From contig BQMF02000017.1 in NCBI GenBank assembly GCA_027922465.2, positions 1,798,001-1,862,000 of the forward strand: DNA of 64,000 nucleotides. The letters are read 5' to 3'. This DNA comes from Turritopsis dohrnii. Taxonomy: Eukaryota; Cnidaria; Hydrozoa; Anthoathecata; Oceaniidae. Positions 12,003 to 24,400 of the stretch are shown in pieces (the stretch's first letter is position 1; every line of letters begins with the position of its first letter). The translations under genes were made by a program, and so were the position numbers. Under the pieces are notes generated by a model. That model was given only the letters and a program-made list of their open reading frames with translations. It was not told where the DNA came from and searched no databases.

Positions 12003-12778
12003 TGTGACGTTCCAGGGGATTTTGATAACGAACGATAAAACGTTTTTTAAAGAAACGTTTAAACGTTGCAAAAACAATAGTAAAAAATGTTTAAAAACGT
12101 TTTTATAAAAACGTTTAAACGTTTTTGCAAGAAGTCAAAAACTTTTCAAGAATTCGAAAGAGAAAACGTTTAAACGTTTCTTTAAAAAACGTTTTATGCA
12201 GAACATTAAAAACGTAGCGGACAGTTTCTATTTGTGGAAACTATGTAAACAGTTGTTGTTTCTTTAATCTTTAAATGAATGAGAACCAGTTAATCAATGT
12301 ATTGTAATATACTAACATGTGTTACCTGCAAATAAATATTTAAAAAAATACACACTTGAAGAACATTGACGTCATTAAAATAAATCAAAACAAAAGAACG
12401 CACCTTGTTCATTAAAAATCAAAATAAAATCAAAGTTTTATTAAGTAAAGATTAAAAGTTTTTTAATTATAACTGGTTTTAATAACAAACTTTCCCAAAA
12501 TGGCGCATACGAATGTGATTATAAACAAACCGCTGGACACTTCTTCAAACGAAACTTGTTTACGTTTGCAGAGAAATGCATCGATACCAAAATCCGCTGC
12601 ACGGTTTAAGTTGAAAATGTTTTTTTGTAAAAAAAATGGATTAATGTAAAAACGTTTTTTATAAAAACATTTTTAAAAAAACGTTTTCAGAAACGTTTAT
12701 AACGTTGCACACATAACAAGAAAACGTTTTTCGTTAAATGTTTTACCGTTTGTTATCAAAATCCCCTGGAACGTCACA
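12003..12778. mobile_element. Non-autonomous TIR element, AACGTT-rich (copy 2)
   Basis: Same ends as 10231-11869 (TGTGACGTTCCAGGGGATTT), TA on both sides, and the same AACGTT-rich subterminal arrays, but only 776 bp. Part of the interior (GCGGACAGTTTCTATTTGTG near 12217) is shared with the longer copy near 11200, so it is a deletion derivative of the same family. Confidence 0.85.
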
Positions 12779-13044
12779 TATTTTAATTATTATGTTAATA
12801 GATATTTGATGTCAGTTCATTTGTCATTCATTTGTTACTTCACCTCGGTGATTTTCCCAAAAATGGAATTTAAAAAAGTGAGTTTTTTTAACGCACACCA
12901 GAAATTAACACCGGGGAAATTAACACGGGACAGAAATTAAGGGTGGTTTTTATTAATGTGAATCCAAGCCATCCGCGTTAATAACATCACAGTGTACATT
13001 TTGTGTAATAAGGTATGTGATATGTGATATGTGATAGATATAAG

Positions 13045-13300
13045 ATAGCAGTAGTGGCTTAGTGGTTAAAGCATTGAGCTTAGGAACCCAATATTGAGGG
13101 TTCAAACCCCGCTGAGGTCGGGTGTTGGAAAAGTCACGACTCCTGGAGGTACTGCAACTAGCTCAATTCCCTGATGTATTTTGGGGAAAATGAAGGCTAG
13201 TCGGGGAGATTAACGCTAGGGTGAACATCCGGAATATGTAGCCCCACTCCTTGTAGTGGCTTCGGCCTTGAGTGGGGTGAGTGATTTAAAAAAAAAAAGA
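13045..13300 (+). mobile_element. tRNA-derived SINE
   Basis: The head has a pol III A-box-like stretch (GTGGCTTAGTGGTTAAAGC near 13056) and a B box (GGTTCAAACCC near 13099). A body of about 160 bp follows, then an A-rich tail of about 11 A near 13290. The empty paralogous site near 26775-26800 lacks it. Possible short duplication AAGAT at both sides. No protein is encoded; it would use LINE machinery. Confidence 0.8.
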
Positions 13301-13560
13301 TGCATGACATGAACTAGAATTTTGAAAAAATCAGTAATATTTTCATAATGGTGGCAATTTGAATTCTCGGTAATAAACAGACAGGAAATTCCAACTTTGA
13401 GAGCTCGAAAGAAAATAATACTTCATCCTATCAACTACATTCTAGTTCATCTTGTAGCCTTCATGAATCTGAATCTACTGTCAAAATTTGAGGCAAATCG
13501 AATAAGCCATTCAAGCGTTAAAAAAAGACAAGAAAAAAATTAAGCAGCTACATTTCCACT

Positions 13561-14725
13561 TTAAATCATATCAAAATGCTCCAGCTTTGTACACTCGTTC
13601 CGGTTTTGGTTATTTTCATGTGAACATTTTTTCAATACTTGATCATCCGTCAAATCTGTGAACACTTTCTTTATTTGGCAAACAATCTCGGTTGAAAATT
13701 CTATTCCTTGCTTGTACAATGTTGTTTCCATACTTTTGTCCTTTTTGAATCGGCACCAGCTGGACGGACCATTGGGGCAATGATCATGCTGTTTTATTTT
13801 CTCAGTAGAGGCAACATGAAGATTTTTCATTGAACTGACACTCTAATTTGGCTCTTGCCAATGAGTTTGTCAATAAGCTTCCCTTTCAAGCTTTTGTTTT
13901 GTTTTTCATATGGTGGAGTCTGGTCTCCGCTTTTGGACATGCCCAACACATTCAATTTTTCAATAGCAATGTCATCATACGTTTTTTCGATTTGAGTTAA
14001 CTTAACACAAATCATGTTGCTCAATGCTACGGTTGAAAATAGATTTTGCGCCAAACAACTTCCGTTCCACCAGCCGATCCCTGATATATTTCTCATATGT
14101 TTCAAGCATCCATACTCTTTTTCTTTGCACTTGCGACAGGTGCTGCTCACGGGCTGAACATCTAACACTTTCCCATTCTCTAAGCCGATTGCTGCAACAT
14201 TGCCATTCAAAGACCAGTAACCACAGTGTTTCCACGTTCCATCATCAGAGACTGCGGTATCAATGAGACCGACTTTCGACACTGGATGGGCTTTCTCTCG
14301 GATATCTTTAGTATCAGCCATGGTTACTTTCGCTATTACACTTTAAAGTTCAATGTTTGTAATAAAACGTGCTGATGGTACTCGTGAACATCATAACATT
14401 GACCTTCACATTTGTTTATTGAAGAGGCAGGAGGCCGCTGTAATGTCCAGTCGAAGGGCTGTTGAGATTTTGACATAGTTTGGCTGGGACGTGGCATATC
14501 TAAAACGACAAGAGGCTTTTCAAGAGATGTAAAACCTTTACCATTTGATCGCAATCCATAAACCACATGTTTATTGATATCGAGGGCCTTCTTCTTTCGC
14601 TAACCATGTTGTTTAATTCTCAGATCACAGGCCGTGAATAAGATTTCAGGTTCAATATATCCACCACCAGGTGTCACCAGTGTTTTCTCAAGCTAACCTT
14701 TGTCAATGGCAATGAAACTTTGGGA
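13561..14725 (-). pseudogene. Mutator-like transposase (MULE 2, copy 1)
   Basis: On the minus strand, about 14725-14336 holds the N-terminal part (KALDINKHVVYGLRSNGKG, FTSLEKPLVVLDMPRPSQTM). A disrupted linker follows, then 14321-13827 with DTAVSDDGTWKHCGYWSLNG, AAIGLENGKVLDVQPVSSTC, and RKCKEKE. A frameshift leads to 13830-13561 with DHCPNGPSSWCRFKKDK and FTDLTDDQVLKKC. The order matches the Mutator-like transposase family. The C-terminal coding part present in the copy at 26890-27413 is deleted here: the frame stops abruptly after NRNEC. Non-functional. Confidence 0.8.
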
Positions 14726-15949
14726 AAATAAAGTACATGGGTAGACAAAGGAATAAACATAAATTTTTTTTCTCTACCAAGTATTTTCCGAAAATCAACT
14801 GCCTAGATACCAGAATTATTATTTTTTCAACAGAAAGAAAGCATGCACAAGCTGTTACATGTAAAATATACATTCAAAACCTTCCTTTTTATGTTAATTC
14901 CTCCCAAATCACAATACGAGCATTTGCTGAGTATTTCAAGACAATTAGTAATGTTCTTCAAGAGATATCTTGTTATGAGGAAAGAAGTAACAAATTTTAA
15001 GAAAATGTGTTTACATTGTATTTTTGGCTTCGTACTGTCTTAAACACTCATATCTGTCTCAAAATGCTCCTTTAGAATAAGTAGGTGTAGGCTCTTTTTC
15101 CTTAAACCTAAATATCCTTTTTTTAAATGTCTGAGTATGACACTCGACTTTTTTGTCTTCGCTGTTGACTTTCTATTCATACTTATTAAATTTCCGTGCT
15201 TTTACACATCCTGTCCTTCTATCTGTCTCTGTAACAGTTTTTTGCCGTTTTCAGAAAGTCCGTTCGGATTTCAGATTGTTTGTTTATTCAGAATAGTTAA
15301 TGATATACCCGAAACTCTATGCAAAATGTAATACAAAAAGGCTACTTTCGATATTAATTCATAAAAATATTAACTTTTTTATACTTTTGGAATACTTTTC
15401 GAAGTTATTTTAGCCATTTTATTTTGAAAACTTCCCAATTCAATTGTCTTTTAAATTTCCTTAAAAAGTCAGTAAAATATGCACACTGAGCACGTGAAAC
15501 GTTCTCGAACCGATTTGATTTGTTTATTATGTTTTGAGGAAGTTGTAGATGTGGAAGACGTTTTGAAGAAGAATTTTAAAACTTTATTTACTATTGCAAT
15601 CAAAATATAATCATGAGAGCATTCAATATGGAGAGGAAATATTGATTTTTAGCTGATTCTGGGAAAAATTCTTGAAAACGAAAGTGAAGATTTGATAGTA
15701 AACGAAATTTTGCTGTGAAAAATTCTTCTGTAATGTCGCCATGGTTGGGCGACGAAGAAAAATTTTCGCCTCAAAGCCCTCTAAAGGCCCTAAAACAACC
15801 ACTGTTTTTCTTTTAAACGTATTTTTAAAATCCCTGCTTCAACAGAGAAACCAAAAAGAAATGTTTTCAAGATGAAAGTAACTAATAAATAACAAAACCT
15901 TATATACATAAGATTATGAACTAAATAAAAAGATCACTGAATCTAAAGA
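14726..15949. other. Non-coding flank, end of duplication A and hAT terminal debris
   Basis: 14726-15189 is still duplicated near 28200-28699. Near 15740 the phrase CCATGGTTGGGCGACGA matches the subterminal region of the hAT at 21427, so this is decayed hAT 3' flank without a surviving TIR. No supported gene. Confidence 0.5.
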
Positions 15950-16882
15950 TCTTTTGCCGTAAAACTACCAAAAGTGTTGTTTCGATCTGGATGAAGAGCG
16001 ACAAATTCATTTGCTACCTCAATTAGTGATATTTCATCAAGAATGGTCGATGTTTCTGTGTCATTCTTGATCGAAGCCATGTTTTAATCCTTCTCAACAT
16101 TGAAAAGGACTTTTCAGGTGTTGCTGATGTAGCACCGGCATTCAGGATGATTCTTACGATGGTAACGCAATTCGTGAACATCATGCGTTGTTCTCGTGAC
16201 AACGACTTTAGCACCATGATTGCTTCTTCCAAGTTGATGGGCTCACTTTCAAAGATTGTTGGAAATATTAGAAGCTCTGCAGTCAATGAATCGGCATCAT
16301 AGTCACCTTCACAATGCATCTGCAATATTTCCAATTCATCATCGACACACTGTTTGCTCGCTGCTTTCAAAAACAACTTCTCCACTTGAGAAAACAGTTT
16401 AAAGGTTCAAGTGTTTCGTAGTAGATTAGTTTGTAATCTTCATACGGATTATCTGGATGATACGCTGCTGCTGTTGTTTTTGGGTTTCCTGCGACATAAC
16501 TTAGTATCAAACAGTTGGGTTTTCCTCACTTTCCTGGAAGTGTTGGGAAGGAAATTGCCTCAATTTTGCTGGCTGAAAATTTGATCTTCTCGTGAAGCAT
16601 GCTGAAATCGCGCTCGTTTCTCATGTTCTGCAATGTTTGAACTGTTAGATCAGCGAGCTGATGCAAAGTTTATCCAGCTTTTGGTTGTCCGAACAGGGTC
16701 CTTCTCCAAATTCTCCTTCTATATTCTCCATTATGTGTCCAAGCATCTTATCTCGTTTGGGTGAATATTTAACCAAAACGCACATTTCCCCAACAGTTCC
16801 CATAACATCACAAAGAATTGTACAATCTTTTGTAAGTGATTTGATAGCCAGACTTAGAGAATGCCCCTGACAATGAGTAGTG
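15950..16882 (-). pseudogene. hAT transposase fragment (hAT 3)
   Basis: Minus strand 16880-16560 reads CPGHSLSLAIKSLTKD, then YSPKRDKMLGHIMEN, matching residues around 374-415 of the intact hAT at 21707. 16385-16023 gives the C-terminal hAT dimerisation region (ATSATPEKSFSMLRRIKTWLRSRM). The middle is degraded by stops and the N-terminal half is absent. Homology ends sharply near 16882, where unrelated sequence begins. This is a truncated, dead relative of hAT 1. Confidence 0.8.
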
Positions 16883-17740
16883 ATGTAAATAGGGGTTGTT
16901 TCAGCCTATGTAGTAAACCATTGGTTACGCATATTTACAGTTTAATGGAATTACAACAGTTAAGTAACAGTACTATGCAAGAGAAGTTTTGGAGTAAAAT
17001 CCATACCTTCATTTTAAATGACGAATCGAAATCATGTTGGGAGCCTTTTTTAAATTTGCTGAACAGTGATATACATTGCAATACATTTCATGTTTTGTTT
17101 CAACGTATTGTTATGGAGCTTGTAGAACACTTATTGGAAAAAAATAATATGCCAAAAGCTGAGAAAATAGAACAAGAGGTGTTAGTGTATGTTGCTGGTT
17201 TTCTGGTCTTCAGCCTTATTAATAAGTATAAGAAATTGGTACAAGCCAATCCATTAAATATTGAAGCAAGTGCTGCTCTTACATTACTGAGTTCCTTTAA
17301 GATGGTAGATGAGAGTCAATTTAAGTCAAAGTACTTGAACATTGCCGAGATTGGATTAATTTGAACAACCGTTGAGGATTGACTTCAGTGAATGATGACA
17401 TATTTATATTTGTTCATCTGATTGAAAATACTTTGCGACATGTTTTGAATCTGCAATTTATCCGAACATATAGAGGTGAAGATATGCGTGAAGCTATACA
17501 AAAGTATTTGGAAAATTCAAAGCTTCTTTCAGAAGGTTGGGAAAGCTTATCAAGGCATTTGCCCAACAGAAAACTGGCAGATATTATAAAAGAACAAATA
17601 ATTGGAAAATGGGTTGATATACGTGCAAAGGCATTTTGTTGATGCCTATGTCTTGTTAGCAAAGAGATCAGTACGAAGAAAAGAGAGTCAGATGAAACTG
17701 GAATTATCAGGAAAAGGGACACAATCTATGTGAAAAACTT
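16861..17740 (+). pseudogene. Uncharacterised TE-associated protein, broken frame
   Basis: I do not recognise a named domain. The frame 16861-17364 (its first codons overlap hAT debris) contains EQEVLVYVAGFLVFSLINKYKKL. After a frame break, 17379-17642 gives VNDDIFIFVHLIENTLRH, GWESLSRHLPNRKLAD and KWVDIRAKAF. I recall similar blocks from repeat-encoded uncharacterised cnidarian proteins. The gene runs tail to tail with the P-like gene at 17815-19643, about 75 bp apart. Both may belong to one two-gene transposon, or the + gene may be independent. At least two stops or frameshifts make it non-functional. Confidence 0.45.
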
Positions 17741-17814
17741 GAACATGATTTTATATTTTAGTAATTTAGTAATTTTTGTAATATTGTAATTTTATTATAT
17801 ACTATTTGAAACAA

Positions 17815-19643
17815 CTAACTTATTAACTTAAGCATTTTTGTTTTCATTTTGTGATCTTGTATGTGTGATAAATTGTTAAATAAATCGTATGTAAAGCGGC
17901 AACTCCGGGAATGGTGTAGTCCAAGATCCCACTCATAAACATCAACAACATGTTTCCAACTGATATCTTGAATACATACGTATAAAAAGTTATTCACAAT
18001 AAAAAAATATATCGCAATTCTCAATTATTACACAAACTTACATGCATATTCCGGGTGCTTTTGTTCCAAAACGAGTTTTCAAAGCAGTTTCGTGTTGTTT
18101 TTAATAGATGAGGGACATCGGATAATCTTCCTTTTGTTGTCACATGGATTAAACATAGGTGGAAAACAACTCCCGTTCAAAATTTTCATCATCTAGCTTT
18201 TTCTCAAAATTCTTCATCTCCTCATTGATATTCCCAAGCTCAGTAAAGCCAATTAACTTTCCTGTAGAACGGTTGTAAACCAAGTCGGACTTCATCTTCA
18301 TTTCATTGAATATCAATACAACATTCTTTTGAAAATCTTGGAGATTTGCAAGATCAGCATCTTCAATTAAACAGTCTAATATGTCAAAGTTGAAGCCACT
18401 GGTTGCTGTAGTAAACTTTGTAAATTTTTTCAAAGTGTTAACATGAGGGAGGCTCAGAAATTGGAGCTTTTTGTTTCTCATTTGCTCGTATGCTGCAGGA
18501 GAAGTATGGTAGATACTCGAGCACCAACGTATAATAAGTGGATGCCATCTCATACCCCTACTAAGGCTTGCTCTTTTTGTTGTTGCCACAACAACCATTG
18601 TGGTGTTTTCTCTTGAAATGGATCATTTTCTTCCAACACTTTTGTAAACAAATTTTGATGGCTGTTTTCTAACTGTTTACTCTTTCTTCAATCTCAGCAC
18701 GCGACAAATGTTCAATATTAGTGTGTGATGTTTCAGAAATACGCTTTTCAATAACCAACGCATTTTGATCTTTCTTTATCCTACTACGTATTTTCTGGAG
18801 TGATGGTTGGTAAGATAAACACTCATGGCATAGATTCCCAGAGGGACAAAAAATCGAACAATCTTGATGACTGACTTTTGAAAAATGTTCTTTCACTAGA
18901 GGTACAAAGCTGTTATTTTCAACAACGGCTATAATGTCACTTTTTGATGTAAAAGGTTGACGTATTTTAAGCCTGCTATCAACCACATCTGAAAATTTGG
19001 TAATACCATAACAAACATTCGAATTAGATAACTTGTCTAGAAACCCAGATACATTATTGTTATCTAATACTTTTGGTAGAAAAGTTAGAAAAGGATTACA
19101 ATTATTTACATGTCTGTCAAAAAGTTGTAGTTTCCACTCAAAGTTTTCATTAATGATAACAGTGTACTTGCACATCACAATTCCATCAACATTAACTTGA
19201 AAAATATATGATCTCTTTGCTAAGCTGTTTGGCTCTGTATATTTTAAAAAATTGTAAGCTGCAAAGGTATCATCAAAATAACGTAAATGTCGTTTTTCAC
19301 GAGGTCTAATAAGGTCCTGGCTGATTGATGGGCATATTAGGCAGGCGCTGGTATGTTTCTGAAATTGAAATTTAGTTTGTCTGGGTGACAGTTCTTTTTC
19401 TTTGTAACGATCCAATTTCCTTCAACATTTGTTACATAATACTCGTGGGTATACAGTCATGTCTTCATTCTCAACATCCCCATCATACACAGTGAAAATG
19501 ATATTAGAATATTCTGCAACATTTTTAGGTTTTCGGTAACTTGAATTAGTAATGATTTTTTGGCCACATAACCTACAGAGGGCCTTAAGAAGTTCTTGAT
19601 GATCCACAATTGCCTCCACTTCATCCATGTTCCAAATATGCAA
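17815..19643 (-). pseudogene. P-element-superfamily-like transposase, broken frame
   Basis: Minus strand from 19643: a Cys-rich head (ALCRLCGQKI ... VLCNKC), a middle region with CPSGNLCHECLSYQPSLQKI, then 18598-18149 with RWHPLIIRWCSSIYHTSPAAY, LSLPHVNTLKKF, VVLIFNEMKMKSDLVY and GKLIGFTELGNIN. A last block near 18024-17815 reads SWKHVVDVYEWDLG. The sequence HPLIIRW...LP...IF(D/N)EM is the RNase-H-like core start of P-element/THAP9-type transposases. The residue expected as the first catalytic Asp is Asn here (FNEM). Stops near 19421 and 18667 and missing C-terminal sequence make it a pseudogene. Confidence 0.6.
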
Positions 19644-19660
19644 TAAAATTTATAAAAAAT

Positions 19661-21312
19661 CTGCTGTTTTGAGAATGAGAAATGTAGCTATTAAAATTTC
19701 TTGATAAATAGATATGCTCAATATATAAATCTAAAGAAAAAATTACACAAAATTCAAGCAATAAACACTATTATAATGGTGTCACAACATCAGTGAAAAA
19801 ACATAAAAACACAGACAAGAAACAGTTAAGAATTTTTTTGCATGTTGTATAAAAACCAGAAAGATTTCATCAATAAAAACATGAAGCATAAAGCTTAAAT
19901 TCTCAGTCATGCTACAGAGGAGCGACCTTTTTTGATATCGAAAAAACACGGGCAATAACACAAAAATGGTCGAAAAGTGTTGGAATTTGGCAAATTTTAC
20001 AGATACTAAAATATCAATCCTGAATGACATCTTGATGCCTGAGCTTAGAAATTTGGCAGAATAAGTCCTCAGTTATAGTTTTATTTATCCTGTTTCAGGC
20101 GTTACCCAGACGCGCCGTCTTTCTGGTAAATCAGGCTCCATTCGAAGAGGAGTTACTCAACTGTTTTAAGTGGTTTAGAAGTATATTTTTTAGCTTCTAA
20201 AATACGAAAGCCTTCAAAGGAAACGATTTCCCCTCTGGAGATAGTTAATTAAACTTCAATTATCGCATTCGTGTGAGGTTCGCCTCTTTGAAATTTAGCA
20301 AACATCCCGTGAAATGAGAGGCAAGGATTATCATCAAAAGAAAGCCGATACAATAGCGAATTTCTATAGAAAACAAAACCGATGGAAATGAGTTGTGAGT
20401 CCTTCTCTCTTTATACGTCCATGATGGGAGTAAAACCAAAGTTATACCAGCCCTCACAAGTGAATAAGTCAACCATTTTGAATCCCGAAAATTGACCTTC
20501 TCTCCAAACCCTTTTTGCCATTTTAGGAACATTTTAACAACTAGAAAAACAAGTTCATTATGCAGAATCTACGATAAATTTTGGTTCTATATTAAATAAA
20601 AATTTGTTTTTTTTTTAATTTCCATATTTCTGCAGCTGTAACATAAGAATGGCAATTTACTGTTAGGTTTATCTAATTCTTTTACAGGAGTATTTAAATG
20701 GTGGATTCCTGGTAATTAAGCACTTTTTATGAAGGAAATAGTTTCAGATTATTTATTTGTAACAGTTGAATATATGACATTGAAAAAGGTGAAAAAAATA
20801 TTTTTTTGAAAAAAAATCCATATATGACCGCTTAGCTGCTATAAAATGTCTATCCGGGTTGGTCTATAATTTTTGAACCGTAAATAAAAATCACTCAAAA
20901 TTTCATACAGTGCTAGGCCTTGACGTACTCTATGAACTGAAACTATTTTTATACAAAAAATTTTCACCAGCTGTCATTATTAGTTTTATTGAAACACGTT
21001 AAAATTCTTGAACAAAAATAACAACTAAAGCCTCTGTAAAACCAGTTAAAATATTGCAAACACCTTTGTTTTAGTTTTACGTCATACATAAAACTAAGAT
21101 GTGGGAATGTGAAAAATTTAAAGAAGTTTATCGGTATAAACGGTTGTGACCAAAAAAATGCTAAAAATTAGTTAAAAATCGCAATATGAAAATATCAAAA
21201 TAAATTGATCAAAACTAAATCCAATGTGTCTAAACATTATTCACATATACCATAACCATAAGAAGTACCTTCTTATTGAATATTTAAGTCAATTTTTTTC
21301 TTTTTATTATGT
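19661..21312. other. Non-coding, no recognisable gene
   Basis: 20629-20686 is the detached left edge of duplication A copy 2 (TTTCCATATTTCTGCAGCTG). The rest has short frames only and no TIR that I could pair. Confidence 0.5.
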
Positions 21313-21426
21313 CTAAGAATTTTGCGACGCTTTTTTGCGGTGACATTGCTTTGTAAACTGCTTCCTTCCCAAATTTACCGCACCACACAATTTCTGTACC
21401 CCTGGTTCGACGTTTAGTGCTTCCAT

Positions 21427-24400
21427 CAGGGCCGACGACACGATTTTCAAAGTGGGGGGGGGCACAGATTCTGGAAAAAAATTGTCGCCCACCATGGTTG
21501 GGCGACGAGGAAAATTTTGAGCTTTTCGACCCCTTAAAACAGCCTCTGACGCTAACTTAAATGCTTATTAAAGCTCAATCTTAATGTATTCTTGCCGCTA
21601 CTCTAGTGGGATGATTTGAAGAGAAACATCTTTCCAAAAAAAATCGGATCATTTTTAAAATAAAATATCAATAATACATGCATGAAAAATAAGTAAATCA
21701 TTATAACTACAAGTCACTAGGAATAAATTTTCCCAAATTATGTTTTCGCACATCATGCTTGGCGGCAAATTCATTACCAATATCAATAAAATTGATAGTA
21801 TCTGTTAGATCTTTATGTGTTGACAAGATAGCGAGATTGTTAAATCTTTTCGTTGTCATAGTGGATCGAAGCCAAGTCTTTAAACGACGAGCGGTGGAAA
21901 AAGATCTTTCAGGGGTGCAAGATGTTGCTGGGTTGATCAAAATAAGTTGAATTATCGTGATAATATTTGGTATTAGTTTCAGTTTGGTTGAATGTAATGA
22001 CTTTATGTGTGCAAATATGTCCGAAAAAGTTTTGCATGAAGTTTCTTTAAACATTGTTGACATTGAAAATGCTTCAGTTCGAATTTTATCAGGGTCTATA
22101 TCGTCTTTATATGTACTTACAACAAATTCAAGTTCACTATCATAGTTGTTTTCATTGATGATGTTGAGCAGCAACTGTTCCAGTTTCAGAAACGCAACGA
22201 AGGCTGGTTGATTAAACTGATCTTTGATAGATGTGATAATTAAGTCTAACGTATCAAAATAATGTTCCCTGTAATATTCTTCAGGAGTACTTGGGTGATG
22301 TGCATTGTCTTCTTTTTCATCATAGCCATCAATTTGCATATAATCGACAATAGAACGGTAGTTTGGTCTTTTCCTTTTGCGTGGCAACTCTGGTTTATTG
22401 ACAAAGTTGTAGTCAAGAGCTTTTTTTGAAATACTATCGAAAAATAGTTTGGCATTAGAAACTGTGCGCATTCCTTGATACGTTTCGATTGTTAATTCCG
22501 CTAAATGTAAACCTTCAAGGGCCGACATGGATTCTTTTTGTAAAGTTTTAGATAAGTTGTCGCTTATAGCAAACAACCTTTGACTTAAATTTAAACCAAA
22601 AAAGAATTGAAAGTCGGACATTTGATTCTGAACTCCAATGATGCGTGCTTTGACCTCTGATTCGAGTTTTCCTGCAGCTAAAGAAACATCCCAAAGTTTC
22701 ATCAAGGGGTCATAGTTATTTTCAATCTTCTGGTATGCATTTCCACGAACTGTCCATCTAGTGACGGAAAGCTTATCAAGTGCCGGTGCTGGTGCTATCT
22801 CATCCTCTGCATGCTGTGACTCAAAATAAATTAGATCTTTGATATTTCCGAGCATATTTTCTCTTTTCGGAGAGTATTTTACCAAAGAAATGATTTCTGT
22901 AACGGTTCCCATTACATCTTTCATTATTTTCGAGTTGCTCATTGTTGATTTGATGCCAAGGTTCAAAGAATGTCCTTGACAATGAGTAGCTAAAGCTTTT
23001 GGCTGCGTATCCAATAATTGAACAGAAACACCTGAATTTTTTCCAAACATGTTACTGGCACCATCATAAGCTTGGGCCCTTAAATCTTTAAGTGACAGTT
23101 GCATTCTAATTAAAGCGTCTTTAATACACTCTACAATAGTGTCACTTTTAATGTTTGGGAGTTCATAGTACCCGACAAAATCTTCATGGACTTTAAGCTG
23201 CTCATCAATCCAACGAAAGCACATTGAAAGCAATTCTTTGTTCGAGATATCAGTGTACTCGTCAGCCATAACTGCAAAAAATTTACTTGAACGAATTGAT
23301 TTAAGTTTCTCAGATAATACCTGTTTTGCCATTAAATCGATTAATTCATTTTGAATATCGTTATGCAAATACTTATGTTGTGATGATTCCAACTTGGCAT
23401 CTTTGTCAAGACGATTTAGAATACCAATATCATTCTTATTAAGTAATCTAAAAAGTTGTGTTAGATTATCATTACCTTCATCACCTCTGAAAGCTATTCC
23501 TTGGCGGGCTAAATAGCGAATACAATCCATGATTTTTAACAAATACTGTCTCTCAGCCAAGCGTTTCTTATTCATTTCTGTAATTGTCATTTCCAGTACG
23601 TCACCACATTGTGGCACTACAGATTCATACGCCAAAGCTGCTCTATGTGCTTTAGTTTCATTGTGATCATTAAATATTTTTGGTGCTTTTTTCCAATTTC
23701 TGAATCCCTTTTTGATATATGCATCTTCTAAATTATGTTCCGCTGTCAGCTTTTCTTTGTGCTTAATGCAATACATACAAAAAACTGCGTCCTTTTCTTT
23801 ACAATAATGAAGCCAAGGAAAGCTTTTGAACCAAGATGCTTGACAGCTACGATTTTTCTGTCCGAACTTAGTCATTGGAAATTTGTAATCAGCACCTGGT
23901 TGAAAATGCACAGGAACGGTTACGTTACTGTTGGATGATGATGATTGTCCACTTGAGCTGTTATTAGATTCATCCCGTCGAGGTTGTTGAATGTTTGATG
24001 ATCTTGTTTGTTCTTTAGAAAAAGATGAGCTTCCATCTGTACGAGATGAGGAAGATGGTTTGAGAAAATCTGTAATTGATTTTGACATATCTATGATCAC
24101 TTAAAAATTGCCTCTAACAAATAAGTAGAAATTACAAGTTTACGGTTCTTTACTCACTTTAATCACAAATGTTGATGATATTTTATTCACTTGTTCTGTT
24201 ATTATAAAGATCTATGACCTTAATTATAATCAACATTATTTACTTTAACACATAATCTATGTATAACATTATGTATCACATTACTTTCTTTCTTCCTCTC
24301 TCAATAACAAAAACACCTGGTGTTTTTGTTACACATTAACTTCCTTTTTTGCGTAAATAGATATTTTTTCAATGAAGTTCTTAACACTTACTCAGTTTAG

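Larger units (their letters stand above)
8139..13013 (-). mobile_element. pogo/Tigger-type DNA transposon with TA duplication
   Basis: The ends are a perfect 23-bp inverted repeat (8139-8161 and 12991-13013, starting CCTTATTACACAAAATGTAC) flanked by TA on both sides. The paralogous locus at about 26755 lacks the element and shows the empty site, confirming the insertion. The element holds a pogo-type transposase pseudogene and two inserted smaller TIR elements. Without those it is about 2.4 kb, normal for Tigger-like transposons. Confidence 0.9.
6937..15189. repeat. Segmental duplication A, copy 1 (split by insertion 8139-13013)
   Basis: 6997-8138 plus 13014-15189 align almost base for base with 25617-28699, and 6937-6996 aligns with 20629-20686. 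The shared sequence holds the CXC ORF, a pogo-like C-terminus and MULE 2. The second copy shows the uninterrupted sequence across the pogo element, which fixes its boundaries. It also shows that this copy lost about 0.3 kb near 13580. Confidence 0.85.

Noticed and set aside
13827..14321. MULE fragment as an intact small gene (164 codons)
   Set aside because: Comparison with 26890-28200 shows it is the middle part of a longer transposase; start and stop are accidental.
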